Positions 12,451 through 23,850 of a stretch of DNA of 64,000 bases are shown here, piece after piece (position 1 is the first letter of the stretch; each line of letters begins with the position of its first letter). The DNA comes from Taudactylus pleione. Taxonomy: Eukaryota; Chordata; Amphibia; Anura; Myobatrachidae. A program made the position numbers and the translations under genes. The notes below the pieces were generated by a model. It saw only the letters and a list, made by a program, of their open reading frames with translations. It was not told the DNA's origin and did not search any database. Where the stretch lies: contig JAUIMM010000170.1 in NCBI GenBank assembly GCA_031769625.1, positions 1,796,001-1,860,000 on the forward strand, given 5' to 3'.

Positions 12451-12784
12451 GGGCATATTCAATTGGCATCGGGAGTTCACCCCGCGGCTAATTGTCGCGC
12501 TGATCCAATTCAATTAGGGGGGATAGTCCCCGAGGTCGGACTTTACCACGCACCTCATGGAGGTGTGCGGTAAAATCCACGTAACAACGGCCTAATGGGC
12601 CTCGCGCACGAATGAAAAACCACACTGATTCCGCAGTTTTTGCGGAATCTGTGTTTACGTGCACGAGTCCCGATTTTACGACGCGGCGGAAAACTATTTA
12701 ATCGAATAGCTAATCCCCGCACCGCGGGACTTTGGGCCGGCAATTATTCGCAGGTGAACTCCCGCGGCTAATTGAATATGGCCC
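12451..12784. mobile_element. TIR MITE (GGGCATATTCAATT ends)
   Basis: Left GGGCATATTCAATTGGC and right GGCTAATTGAATATGGCCC are inverted. GGGAGTTCACC / GGTGAACTCCC continues the pairing. ATAG flanks both ends. No coding capacity. Confidence 0.75.
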
Positions 12785-12788
12785 ATAG

Positions 12789-13640
12789 AGGGTGATTCAA
12801 TTGATCGCAATTTGAATAGCGCCGGGAAGGAGTTCCCGGAGCTATTCAATTACCATGATGTTAAGTCCGACTAAAGCATTTCTTCTCGCACCCTCCTGAA
12901 GGTGCGAGAAGATAACCGGCTAAAGTGCCAGCCGCGAGGCTGTTTTCTGGCCTAGCACGGCGCTAACAGCCTAACAGCCGGCACTTCAGTCAGAAAATGC
13001 TGGTTCTCGTGACTAAGGCCGGGATGTACTAAAGGAAAAAATGCAGTAAAAACCCAGTTTTCAGGGTTCTTACCGCATTTCCATATGTATTAAGCCCCGG
13101 CCGCTATTATCGGTGCAGAGGGTAAATGTCAGAAAAACCTGGCGTTACCCTATAGAAGCCTATGGGCTTCATACCGCATCCCTCACCCGATGCTTTGCCA
13201 CCGCCACGCAGTCGCCCAGCGCTGGCCCCCACTCACCTTACTCTCCATGGTCACGGGCCGTGCTCCTCCTGGGTCCCCCACCTCATCCTCCTCCTAATCT
13301 TCCGGGTGTAGGGAGGAGGAGGAGGCCGGTGCTTCCGGCACAGGTCACCAGCAGGAAGTTCCCGGGGCTCGGAGGGGGCAGGGTCACACGCAGGCCCCCT
13401 AACCTGGCGTCGGCCTAATTCGCAAAGGGCAGCTCTAATCGCAAGAACTGTCCTTTGCGATACTAATCACATATGCTAGTACATATGCGATTAGTAAGGT
13501 TGAGGTGACTGGCGGTAAGTACACCGCAACCTTAGTACATCCCGGCCTAAACACCCAGCTTAAGGCACATGAACTGGCATTCTCCAACTTAAATGAGATT
13601 AGTCGGACTAAACAGCGCAGTGAATTGAATAGTTCCAGTA
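12789..13640. mobile_element. TIR-like MITE interrupted by a nested element
   Basis: The left part has GATTCAATTGATCGCAATTT, with AAGTCCGACTAAA mirrored by AGTCGGACTAAAC-type sequence on the right at about 13601-13616, and ends near GTGAATTGAATAG. A hairpin CTTCTCGCACC...GGTGCGAGAAG sits at 12882-12910. The middle is split by the element at 13017-13547. Outer ends are approximate. Confidence 0.5.
13017..13547. mobile_element. Nested TIR element with TAA target duplication
   Basis: Ends are GGCCGGGATGTACTAA and TTAGTACATCCCGGCC (16 of 16 inverted), with TAA directly repeated at 13014-13016 and 13548-13550. A TWA-type 3-bp duplication fits PIF/Harbinger. The interior is GC-rich with no transposase. 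Confidence 0.85.
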
Positions 13641-13718
13641 CCACATTTTAATAAATGCAGATACTGTGTTTATGCTAATATATTCTGCTGAAGTTTAAAT
13701 AAAAGGATTAATGAATAG

Positions 13719-14081
13719 GAGGGAGATGTATTAACGGCAAAAATGCGGTAAAACCCCCGAAAATGCAGTTTTCGGGGGTTTTACCGCATTCCCCGTATGT
13801 ATTAAGCAGCAGAATGCGCTGCATTCTGCTGCTTTGCGTTGCTAGGTGACATTACCCAATAGAAGCCTATGGGCTTCTTAGCGCGACGCTTGGGGCTGGG
13901 AGCTTCCGGCTGTTAAACCCAGAAGTCCCTCTGCCCGGCAGCATTGCAAAGGATAGCTCTCATCGAGAGAGCTGTTCTTTGCGATATTCTTGGTACATAC
14001 CGCGGTAATTAACCGTGGTATGTACGCAAAGTCGGGGGGGATGTACCGCATCGGCGATGTCGCTGATGATACATTTCCCCC
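13719..14081. mobile_element. TIR MITE with TAG target duplication
   Basis: Ends are GAGGGAGATGTATTA and TGATACATTTCCCCC, with TAG at 13716-13718 and 14082-14084. A central hairpin CGGTAAAACCCCCGAAAA...TTTTCGGGGGTTTTACCG lies near 13750-13786. It resembles the element at 13017 (GGATGTACTAA-like ends) and may be a relative. Confidence 0.8.
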
Positions 14082-15574
14082 TAGGTTACAATTCTTTGAT
14101 AGGACAAAATTTATGTTTCATTAGACAATTCCTCCTGCTTACGTTTTTTTTTTTGTGTAATTACAACTTTATTTGTAGGTGACATAAAAACTATTGGTAT
14201 CTTTATCACCAGGGATGTAATTAGGGGTGTGTGACCGCTGCCACCGTACATAACGCAAGGGCTCTGTAGGTGGCACCATCCCCGCCTCACAGTTCTTGCT
14301 CCTGGCTGGCACGGTGCCTGGAATGGTGTCCTGTGGATGGTCCGAATGGGCACACTGCGTTCTGTGCAACCAACCAGGCGTCTTCAGGACTCCCGGTCAG
14401 TGCAGCACTTACCGCTGCAGCCTTCCCCTGCCGTATTGTGCATCATGAAGTACATACCCTGTACCCATCCAATAAACTCACCGGCCAGCCTGAGTAAGCT
14501 CATACTTGCCTACCCTCCCGATTTGGTAGGGAGCCTCCTGAAAATCGTGTGCCACTCCCGGCCTCCAGCATGCTGCCGACCCCTCCTGCCCCCCTCTGTG
14601 ATTACATGAGAATCCCCGGCAGCACCAACAACTGCTGGCCACGCCCCTCGATTTTGCCGCTCTGGATGCCCCCGCCAGAAGGGCAGCCAGAATGTCGGCA
14701 TCTCTGAGTAAGCTCGGTCGCATATGCAGCAGGGGGTGTATTTACATATTAACAAGGATGACAAGCTGCTTGGGTGCAGCTTTGCAATTCCGTCCTAAGC
14801 TGAATCACCCCCTCAGCCCTTTAGTTGAAGAGAGTCGTCAGTCAAACTTGAGACAAAGAAAAGGTCGTGGAGTGCAAACACATGCATGTGCGCAGTGTGA
14901 AAAATCCTGAAGAGTCTCCCGTCTTGCAGGTACTGCTGTCAAATCCCTTCATCCCGCCGGCCGATCGTAAAGTGGGTGTAATGATGCTATTTGCGATATC
15001 TCATCATCGCAGCCCCAATTATTATGCGTTTCGCATTGCTCCGCTCCATCCCGTCCCCGCCCACACAAAGCTGGAAATACATGCAAAACATCAAGGGGGC
15101 TGAGACGCGATGACACGTATCGTGGTGCTCCGCCCCTTCCCACCCGCCTGCCTCCTCCCCCTCCCAGGCTCAGACTTGCCAAAGGCAGCAAGAGTGATTA
15201 AACCTTAAAACAAAAAAAACTAAAAAAGTCATAGAAACTTGAAATTAAATGAAAGTAATACAAAGGAGAAACCTGTCTTACTCTGCCGGCATGTCTTGTG
15301 GATCTGCATGTCAGTCTGTTAAATGTTTTCAAAGAGATGGACTAGCCTGACAGATAGAATTACACTTACATTAGACCCGTCTCCAGAATTCCTGCATCTG
15401 CTCTTATAATAAGAACACCTGGATTTTCTGACTTTTCCTGGGTCACAACCTGGCTGTTGCCTGCGGGGCGCAGGGGAAGGACATATGCGATCATGGATGC
15501 ATACATCCTGGCATCCAGACTCCTTTTTGGACAAAAGACAAGAACAGTGTTATTCAGATAGTATTTAAGCACTT
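14082..15574. other. Intergenic, nothing firmly recognised
   Basis: A fragment near 14505-14720 (CTTGCCTACCCTCCCGATTT) looks like part of a dispersed repeat. The short open frames are not convincing proteins. Confidence 0.4.
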
Positions 15575-15577
15575 TTA

Positions 15578-16126
15578 GGGCCTGATTCAGACCCACTCGC
15601 GAGCGGCTGTCCGCTCGCAAGTGGGTCGATGTTATGCACTGAGCATGCGCACGACGGAGGGAGCTCCGTCGTGCGCATGCGCCAGACGCGACGAGCGAAG
15701 GAAAGTCCTTCGCTCGTTGTGTCCGATCAAAGGGGGCGTGCTGTCAATGTTGATTGACAGCACGCCCCCTTTGGTGGGCGTGCCGGGGGCGTGCCTCCCT
15801 GACGGGGGCGTTCCCACGGGAACGCCTCCCGTCAGAAGCCGGCCCACTGACATCACTAGTGATGTCAGTGGGAGTGATTTTGGCTGTGATAGAGCCAAAA
15901 TCACTCCGGAGCTTGCGGTTGAAAACCTCAACCGCAGGCTCCGGCTCGCAATTTCGATGGTCGCGATGGTCTCGACCATCGCGGCCATCAAAAAGCACGC
16001 TCGTATAGCCTGTGGGTGGTGACCCACAGCTATACGAGCGTCCAGGAGGACGCTCCATGAAAATGGAGCCCGGCCCTCATTCAGAGCGTGCGCTCTGCTC
16101 AGAGCGTACGGCTCTGAATGAGGGCC
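15578..16126 (+). mobile_element. Multi-hairpin foldback element, copy 2
   Basis: 549 bp with TTA on both sides. Ends are GGGCCTGATTCAGA and TCTGAATGAGGGCC. I count about eleven hairpins in a row, roughly at 15592-15624, 15644-15683, 15693-15717, 15731-15769, 15803-15832, 15844-15871, 15873-15907, 15908-15942, 15956-15989, 15998-16042 and 16073-16125. Nearly identical to the copy at 31638, apart from an extra 11 bp near 15780-15800. Confidence 0.88.
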
Positions 16127-16441
16127 TTAGTCCCACACGGTTCTTATCAAACGACTGACAGGAATAAGATAAGGTAAGGGCCCTGACTACCAGACAGCCT
16201 GAGGACAAAGCACATCAGGGGATTTTAGAGAAATAAGAGAAATGTGTTTATATAACTGCTTTATAAAATACATGTTTATGTCATGTGAATGTGACGACTG
16301 CACCGTGCGCTCTGTGGGGCTTATTCTAAGGCGGACGGATCTCTGCGCACGGAATGCTGAGTTTCTACATGCAGCGCATGCATGGGTGTGAATTTAAGCG
16401 TTTTTACTTATTTCCCTCCTATTCTTAGTCGTATGGAACTC
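16127..16441. other. Intergenic, nothing recognised
   Basis: No supported feature. Confidence 0.4.
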
Positions 16442-16570
16442 AGGGGTCTATTTACTAAGCCTTGGCTGGAGATAAAGTGGACGGAGAAAAATTACCAGCC
16501 AACCAGCTCCTAACTGCCATGTCACAGGCTGTGTTTGAAAAATTACAATTAGGAGCTGATTGGTTTGGAC
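16442..16570. mobile_element. Foldback MITE, 'AATCAGCTCC' family, copy 2 (truncated)
   Basis: Starts GGGGTCTATTTACTAAGCC like copy 1 and shares AACCAGCTCC...AGGAGCTGATTGG with the AGGCTGTGTTTGAAAAAT centre. The right arm stops where the next element begins. Confidence 0.65.
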
Positions 16571-16573
16571 TTT

Positions 16574-17114
16574 GGTCCTGATTCACTACGGAATGCAACT
16601 GCGAATGCAATAGCGATTACACACACAGTTCAACTGCGATACTATGCTGATCCATCGCGATCGCTATGCTGCCGCTGCACTACATAAGGACGCCCTCTTT
16701 ACCTTACACACATCCGTAATGTTTAGCAAGACTACGAAACCATCGGTAACATGGAGTACCATCACAGCCTCACGCACACTTACACAGGCTATGACCTTAC
16801 TCAGAAATTGCTAACCTCATCGCACGCTATCAGGCCTAAGACTGCGTAGGGAATCGCAGTGGATAATTTATGCACCCCCCTGCAACGCCGTTGAAATGCA
16901 CTGGCACGCCTGCATTCACCCGGCCACTCCCCTGTTACCACCCACAAACGGCGCTTCCTGTCAATCACTCTGCGATGGGCTTGCGTAGTCACTGCGGTCG
17001 AAATCCTGATCGCAATGGCTTGTTCGAGCACTGTGATGCATCTGTATGTGCAGTACGCAACAATGGTCCGATTGCGTGCGTATTTGCAACTGCGTTCCTT
17101 GCTGAATCAGGCCC
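16574..17114 (+). mobile_element. Harbinger-like non-autonomous element, copy 3
   Basis: Ends are GGTCCTGATTCA and TGAATCAGGCCC. Shares GCAATAGCGATTACACAC, CCACCCACAAACGGCGCTTC and GCAACTGCGTTCC with the copy at 6528. The frames inside are not transposase. Confidence 0.7.
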
Positions 17115-17648
17115 ATTATGTGTAGTCACAACTTGTAAAAATAAAATAAAATAAAAATGTCTGCTGCACATTGCAGACCTCAGGTATGTAGAGACGAGTT
17201 TAGAGCCAGTCGATGAGTATGTACAGTACTTGCGGGTGGCTTAATGCCTTCCAAAGGCTTATTACCCGCGCTTCATTCACCATCAGCAATTTTCTAAATA
17301 CTCTGCTTATATCTGGAAGGTACACAGAATGTGCCAAGGGCAAACAGTAAATAAATGTAATTAAAAAATCTGCGTGTAATGATTCACATGGGGACATACT
17401 GTGCTCTAAGCAAGAGTGATCTTATTCCGATTATGCCTGAATTCCTTATCTGATTACCTGTGGTTTATGTACAGCTGGAAACGAAATCACATGGAGACGA
17501 CAAACGCCTTTACTCAACGCGGACCTGCTAGTGAGAACGTAGTGAGGAGACGATGCGCGGGGAGGCAAGGAATGGGGAACAGGGGAAATGTGGCTGTAAA
17601 GACAGTATTACAGACAGATAGAGGGGCTGATGAGGACATATTGGGGTC
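17115..17648. other. Intergenic, nothing recognised
   Basis: No supported feature. Confidence 0.4.
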
Positions 17649-17779
17649 TCCAATCAGCTCCCAACTCTCATCTGTTTGAAAAATGAAAGTTGAGAGCTGA
17701 TTGGCTGGAGCACCATTTATCATACACAGCGAGTTTTAAAACTTGCTGCGTATGATAAAACTCGTTGATAAATGGGCCC
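17649..17779. mobile_element. Foldback MITE, 'AATCAGCTCC' family, copy 3
   Basis: CCAATCAGCTCCCAACTCTC pairs with GAGAGCTGATTGG around TGTTTGAAAAATGAAAGTT. A second hairpin follows (CATTTATCATACACAGCGAG / CTTGCTGCGTATGATAAA). Confidence 0.6.
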
Positions 17780-18600
17780 TTAAGGAGCGTATCCACTGGA
17801 CGATTAAAATGAGCGATTGAACGACGACATCTTTATCGTTCAATCGCTCATTAATCGTTCATAAATCGTGCATTAAAATGTCGAAAAATTATCAGAGAAG
17901 CGCTGGTCGTTTTCGACATCTATCATCGCCTGAACATGCAGGCCAACCTGCCGATAACGACTGACTGTACATGTTTGGGGATGAGGGAGAGTGCCTGCAC
18001 TGAATGACATATCATTCAGTGTAGGCACAGCAGCTCTGATTCAGACCCACTCGCTGTGGGCGTTTTTTTTTTCTCCTGCCGCTCGCAAAGCTGTGGTAGA
18101 CCTCCTACAGCTTGTGCGAGCGGCATGGAGACCATCGCGATTATCGCTACTATCGGCCTGGGTACAAGACCCTGTGGCAGGGTCTAGGCTTCCGCAAGGC
18201 CAAGTGGACTACATGCTCCAATAGAGCAGGAAGTCCACTACTGACATCACTAGTGATGTTAGTAGATCCTTCCACAAACGCCAGGCGTTCCTAAGGAAAT
18301 GCCTGCGTTTGTGCAGCCACCCCCCCTACCTGCCTACAAAATGGGGCGAGCTGTCACTCACCATCGACACCCGCCCCGTCTTGTAGCTAGGCCCCGTAGC
18401 GACTGAACTTCAGTCGCTCGGCGGGGCTCGCGCATGCGCACGCCGGACACAGAGCATGCGCAGTGGCCAAACATCGAGCCGCTCTCGAGCGGCTCTGAAT
18501 CAGGCCCATTATCCACTGCACAGGATGGTGAACGACTGTACGATTACAATGTTGTAATCGTACAGTTGTTCCAATCTCGTCTAGTGGATACGCACCTTAA
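17780..18600. mobile_element. TIR element with TTAA at both ends, carrying a nested insertion
   Basis: Outer sequence TTAAGGAGCGTATCCACT is inverted to AGTGGATACGCACCTTAA. TTAA may be the target duplication (piggyBac- or Kolobok-type; undecided). The interior contains ATCGTTCAATCGCTCATT-type palindromes. Interrupted by the multi-hairpin copy at 18033-18507. Ends resemble those of the MITE at 24791. Confidence 0.7.
18033..18507 (+). mobile_element. Multi-hairpin foldback element, copy 3 (diverged, nested)
   Basis: 475 bp with ends GCTCTGATTCAGACCC and GGCTCTGAATCAGGCCC. Shares CACTCGC at the start, GACATCACTAGTGATGTTAG, ACCATCGCG-type and GCGCATGCGCA-type hairpins with the other copies. It is more diverged and lies in the opposite internal order, so it is probably an inverted, older copy. 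Confidence 0.65.
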
Positions 18601-19288
18601 GTCTGCTCCTTTGTGTCCCGGAGCAATTCTGAGTCCTGGCTCCTTGGTGAACTTGGAAGCATCAAAGTGTCCGGCTTGGTATATAATAATAGATGTCCTC
18701 AGCTGATGCAGAAGTCCTATAAACTATAGCTGTAAATCAGTTCCATTGTGTTAAACTATTCCCGAACTTCCATCATGGTGCAAATATTCCTGTTGTCGCC
18801 GCCTCATATACTTTATTGCGAGCTCCTTGAACAAATGTTGTCATTTATTTTCTTATTGTGGGAAGTGTCGCAGCCCATCAGCGGGATTTGCAAACAAATG
18901 GGCCTGAGCACATCCGGGTGACAAATCGTGTGGTTATCTCATAGCAGATCCAGGACTTTGTTCTTCTCTTGTTTGCGGCGGAGATAATCCCTGTGTACAG
19001 TGGGTCCTGGGCTGTCTGCAAACAGACCTGCTCACCTGTACTAACACCTATACCAACACAGGTTTACGTACCTGACACAGCAGGATGTCAGAGAAATCAA
19101 CCCTTTAGAAAGCTATGCACAGCAACGCTCTGCGAGCCGCTTCACTGCTCCTTTTGGAGCAGTGAGACAAGTGCGCATGCGTGACCTACACAGCGCGATG
19201 TCCGGTGGAAGGAGCCGGATCTCTTTTCGCGACCCGGGACTCCTTCCCATAGGAAAGGAGCGGGTAGCTGGAGCATTCGCCATCTGAA
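18601..19288. other. Intergenic; last part resembles flank of a dispersed repeat
   Basis: From about 19100 the sequence (GTGCGCATGCGTGACC; CGCCATCTGAAGA) shares short motifs with 1600-1745 and 33820-33840. No gene seen. Confidence 0.35.
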
Positions 19289-21870
19289 GATACTAGTGTA
19301 TGGGGACAGCGGACCATTCCAGGAGAGGAAGGTAAGCAGGAGATATCTGTGATACTAGTGTATGGGGACAGCGGGCCATTCCGGGAGAGAAAGGTAAGCA
19401 GGATATATCTGTGATACTAGTGTATGGGGACAGCGGGCCATTCCGGGAGAGAAAGGTAAGCAGGATATATCTGTGATACTAGTGTATGGGGACATTGGCC
19501 ATTCCAGGAGAGAAAGGTAAGCAGGATATATCTGTGATACTAGTGTATGGGGACATTGGCCATTCCGGGAGAGGAAGGTAAGCAGGAGATATCTGTGATA
19601 CTAGTGTATGGGGACAGCGGGCCATTCCGGGAGAGACAGGTAAGCAGAAGATATCTGTGATACTAGTGTATTGGGACAGCGAGCTATTCCAGGAGAGGAA
19701 GGTAAGCAGGAGACATATGTGATACTAGTGTATGGGAACAGCGGGCCATTCCAGGAGAGGAAGATAAGTAGGAGATATCTGTGATACTAGTGTATAAGGA
19801 CAGCGGGACATTCCGGGAGAGGAAGGTAAGCTGGAAATATCTGTGATACTAGTATATGAGGACAGCGGGCCATTCCCGGGAGAGGAAGGTAAGCAGGAGA
19901 TATCTGTGATACTAGTGTATGAGGACAGCGGCCATTCCAGGAGAGGAAGGTAAGCAGGAGATATCTGTGATACTAGTGTATGGGGACAGCGGTCCATTCC
20001 GGGAGAGAAAGGTAAGTAGGAGATATCTGTGATACTAGTGTATGGGGACAGCGGGCCTTTCCGAGGGAGAGGAAGGTAAGCAGGAGATATCTGGATACTA
20101 GTGTATAAGGACAGCGGGACATACCGGGAGAGGAAAGTAAGCTGGAGATATCTTTGATACTAGTATATGAGGACAGCGGGCCATTCCCGGGAGAGAAAGG
20201 TAAGCAGGAGATATCTGTGATACTAGTGTATGAGGACAGCGGCCATTCCGTGAGAGGAAGGTAAGCAGGAGATATCTGTGATACTAGTGTATGGGGACAG
20301 CGGGCCATTCCGGGAGAGGAAGGTAAGCAGGAGATATCTGTGATACTAGTGTATGGGGACAGCGGGCCATTCCGGGAGAGGAAGGTAAGCAGGGGATATC
20401 TGTGATACTAGTGTATGGGGACAGCGGATCATTCCGGGAGAGGAAGGTAAGCAGGAGATATCTGTGATACTAGTATATGAGGACAGCGGGCCATTCCGGG
20501 AGAGGAAGGTAAGTAGGAGATATCTGTGATACTAGTGTATGAGGACAGCGGGACATTCCGGGAGAGGAAGGTAAGCAGGAGATATCTGTGATACTAGTGT
20601 ATGAGGACAGCGGGACATTCCGGGAGAGGAAGGTAAGCAGGAGATATCTGTGATACTAGTATATGAGGACAGCGGGCCATTTCGGGAGAGGAAGGTAAGC
20701 AGGAGATATCTGTGATACTAGTGTATGGGGACAGCGGGACATTCCGGGAGAGGATGGTAAGCAGGAAGTATCTGTGATACTAGTGTATGGGGACAGCGGC
20801 CATTCCGGGAGAGGAAGGTAAGCAGGAGATATCTGTGATACTAGTGTATGAGGACAGCGGGCCATTCCGGGAGAGGAAGGTAAGCAGGAGATATCTGTGA
20901 TACTAGTGTATGGGGACAGCGGCCATTCCGGGAGAGACAGGTAAGCAGGAGGTATCTGTGATACTAGTATTTGGGGACAGCGGCCATTCCGGGAGAGGAA
21001 GGTAAGCAGGAGATATCTATGATACTATTGTATGGCGACAACGGGCCATTCCGGGAGAGACAGGTAAGCAGGAGATATCTGTGATACTATTGTATGGCGA
21101 CAACGGGCCATTCCGGGAGAGAAAGGTAAGCAGGAGATATCTGTGATAGCACTGTATGGGGACAGCGGGCCATTCCGGGAGAGGAAGGTAAGCAGGAGAT
21201 ATCTGTGATACTAGTGTATGGGGACAGCGGGCCATTCCGGGAGAAGAAGGTAAGCTGGAGATATCTGTGATACTAGTGTATGAGGACAGCGGGCCATTCC
21301 CGGGAGAGGAAGGTAAGCAGGAGATATCTGTGATACAAGTGTATGGGGACAGCGGCCATTCCGGGAGAGACAGGTAAGCAGGAGGTATCTGTGATACTAG
21401 TGTATGGGGACAGCGGCCATTCCGGGAGAGACAGGTAAGCAGGAGGTATCTGTGATACTAGTGTATGGGGACAGCGGCCATTCCGGGAGAGGAAGGTAAG
21501 CAGGAGATATCTGTGATACTAGTGTATGGGGACATTAGCCATTCCGAGAGAGACAGGTAAGCAGGAGATATCTGTGATACTAGTGTATGGGGACAGCGGC
21601 CATTCCATGAGAGGAAGGTAAGCAGGAGATATCTGTGATACTAGTGTATGGGGACATTGGCCATTCCGGGAGAGGAAGGTAAGCAGGAGATATCTGTGAT
21701 ACTAGTGTATGGGGACAGCGGCCCATTCCAGGAGAGGAAGGTAAGCAGGAGATATCTGTGATACTAGTGTATGGGGACAGCGGGCCATTCCGGGAGAGGA
21801 AGGTAAGCAGGAGATATCTGTGATACTAGTGTATGGGGACAGTGGGCCATTCCGGAGAGGAAGGTAAGCT
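19289..21870. repeat. ~62-bp minisatellite, about 42 copies
   Basis: The unit begins GATACTAGTGTATGGGGACA and continues with a GGCCATTCCGGGAGAGG motif, then AAGGTAAGCAGGAGATATCT. The period is 61-63 bp. Variants (TGAGGACAGC, ACATTGGCC) are interspersed. Frames on the minus strand (YTSITDISCLPSSPG-like) arise only from the repeat. Each unit carries a perfect plus-strand GGTAAG, a splice-donor-like string. Confidence 0.95.
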
Positions 21871-22049
21871 ACCTTCTTAATGAATGGCCCAGACACTTAA
21901 TTTCTACAATTGCAGGTGAAAATGTGATGAATAGACCCCTATGTCACCCAGGGCAAATATCAAACTAGCCCCATGTCCTACTGGAAAACACAAAGGGTAA
22001 CTTGCATATGTATGGGAGTAGGGTCCTTGCCCTGCTGGGCTCTGAGCAA
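21871..22049. other. Short spacer, nothing recognised
   Basis: Unique-looking sequence after the minisatellite. GATGAATAGACCCC echoes the motif at about 1858. Confidence 0.35.
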
Positions 22050-22510
22050 ATACCCCTTTTGCGGAATGGGTATGTAATGCCGGCTGTCACAATGCCTCCT
22101 GTCAAAATACTGACAGCGGCAGCCCGATGGTTGGTATCTAGACAGGAGTCGGGTAAGTATTCTTACCCTCCCCCCTTCTCCCCCTAACCCTCCCTTATAG
22201 CCTAACCCTACCCCTCCCCACCCCGCACCCTAACCTTCCCCGTTAGTGCCTTAACCTAACCCTCCCCCCTTAGTGCCTAACTCTAACCCCCCCAGTGGTG
22301 CCTAACCCTCCCCCCCAAAACCTTACCTTAATCCAGCTACTCTGCCTAAACCTAACACTCACCCCCGTGCGGCTAACGCTAAGGGAACCCCGGACTTTCC
22401 TCGTTCGGGCTGGTGTCCTACTGGATTCCGGCGTCGCAATTAAGATAGGCGTTGGTATTTTGCGGCTTATCTTAAGTCCCTTGTCGGACTTTCAGCGTCG
22501 GGATTCAGAC
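22050..22510 (+). mobile_element. CCCTAA-core element family, copy 2
   Basis: The flanks read ATGCCGGCTGTCACAATGCC on the left and TTGTCGGACTTTCAGCGTCG on the right. The core at 22160-22390 is CCTAACCCT/CCCCCC-rich, like 6110-6310. CAAAATACTGACAG / TTGGTATTTTG also match the family. Confidence 0.6.
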
Positions 22511-22519
22511 CGATGGCAT

Positions 22520-22818
22520 GCCGTCCGCCCAGGGGCGTCTTAAGAGAGGAGGGGGCCCGTGTGCACTCCCCATGCGGGGCCCCCTCCTCTCTCCCCAGTG
22601 GTCTAGAGTGTGCCTGGAGTCTACTGCGCATGCGCAGAACACCGGAAAAATGCCCGCGGTGGCCATTTTCCGGTGTTTTGAGCAGTGCTGACACCCGACG
22701 CGGGACCACGGACAGGTGAGTTTAAAATAATATGGGTACAGGGTGTGCGGTGCGGGGCCCCCCTGGACCAGGGGGCCCGTGTGCCCCACACACACTGCAC
22801 CCATAATAGATACACCAC
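22520..22818. repeat. GC-rich dispersed repeat fragment
   Basis: Contains GGGGGCCCGTGTGC twice (about 22551 and 22764) and a hairpin GAGGAGGGGGCCC...GGGGCCCCCTCCTC near 22546-22589. It also has CACCGGAAAAATG / CATTTTCCGGTG near 22640-22677. Ends near TAATAGATACACCA. Confidence 0.45.
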
Positions 22819-23094
22819 TTTGTCCGCCGGTCTGATAACTATATCCCCCCTTTTGCCACTTTATTGAAATGTCCTTCGCTGTTTCTCTAGGCTGAATGAC
22901 ATTCCACTTATTGCAGCTTTGTATCTGCAGCCGAGACCACTTCTGGAAACTTGGACCCTATTATATAACCCACTAGGTCTCTGCTGCGCCAGCGTCATTG
23001 CCTTTGTAAATCATGGTGGTAACTGTTTACCTTTCAAAATTCAGCCTTATGGCCTGAGATGAAGTCATCTGTGTTATTCCTAACAGCCAATAAG
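22819..23094. other. Intergenic, nothing recognised
   Basis: No supported feature. Confidence 0.4.
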
Positions 23095-23850
23095 GGCCCT
23101 GATTCACAGACGGACGCAATGGCGATTATTTTCACACAATGAGCGATTGTTTGCTATTGCGCATACGCAGCGATTGCAATACGGTTATGTTCATACAGAG
23201 GAGCCACTTGCAATGTGGGAGACAGGTAGTCAGCATTTGGGGGTGGAAACGAGGGTGGCGGTTAGAACGCAGGCGTGTTGGGACCGTTTATACACTGTTT
23301 CATGGGCGTGCGTAAATTAACCATTGCGTTCTCCTGTGCAGCATGAGACCTCTCTGCATGTCAGGCGAGACGCCGTGTTTGAGGCAGGTCAGATCAGACT
23401 TACCTGCTGCCTGGCTGCTCGATGTGCATCAATGTTCCCGATGTTTATGCTGTTGCACGTCGTTGGGCATATATGAGAATCCAGTAGTGGGCATCCCTAT
23501 GCTCGTCAGCAGTGGGCGTCCCTATGCTCGGCAGCGGGGGGTATCCCTAGGCTCGGCAGCGGTGGGCATCCCTATCCTCGGCAGTGGTGGGCATCCCTAT
23601 GCTCGGCAGCGGTGGGCGTCCCTATGCTCGGCAGCGGGGGGCATCCCTATGCTCGGCAGCAGGGGGCATCCCTATGCTCGGTAGCGGAGGGCATCCCTAT
23701 GCTCGGTAGCGGTGGGCGTCCCTATGCTTGGCAGCAGTGGGCATCCGTATGATTGGCTAAGCCTTGGTAAGCATTAGCATATTTTAGTGACTGTGATCCG
23801 TGGGAGAATGCACTAGCGATTTTATTACCGTCCATCTCTGAATCAGGCCG
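23095..23850 (+). mobile_element. Harbinger-like element, copy 4, with internal 25-bp minisatellite
   Basis: Ends are GGCCCTGATTCA and TGAATCAGGCC, with AAG on both sides. The interior at 23486-23750 is about ten copies of GTGGGCATCCCTATGCTCGG plus CAGCG (25 bp). The frame across it (PMLGSGGHPYARQ-like) is repeat-driven, not a protein. Confidence 0.7.
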
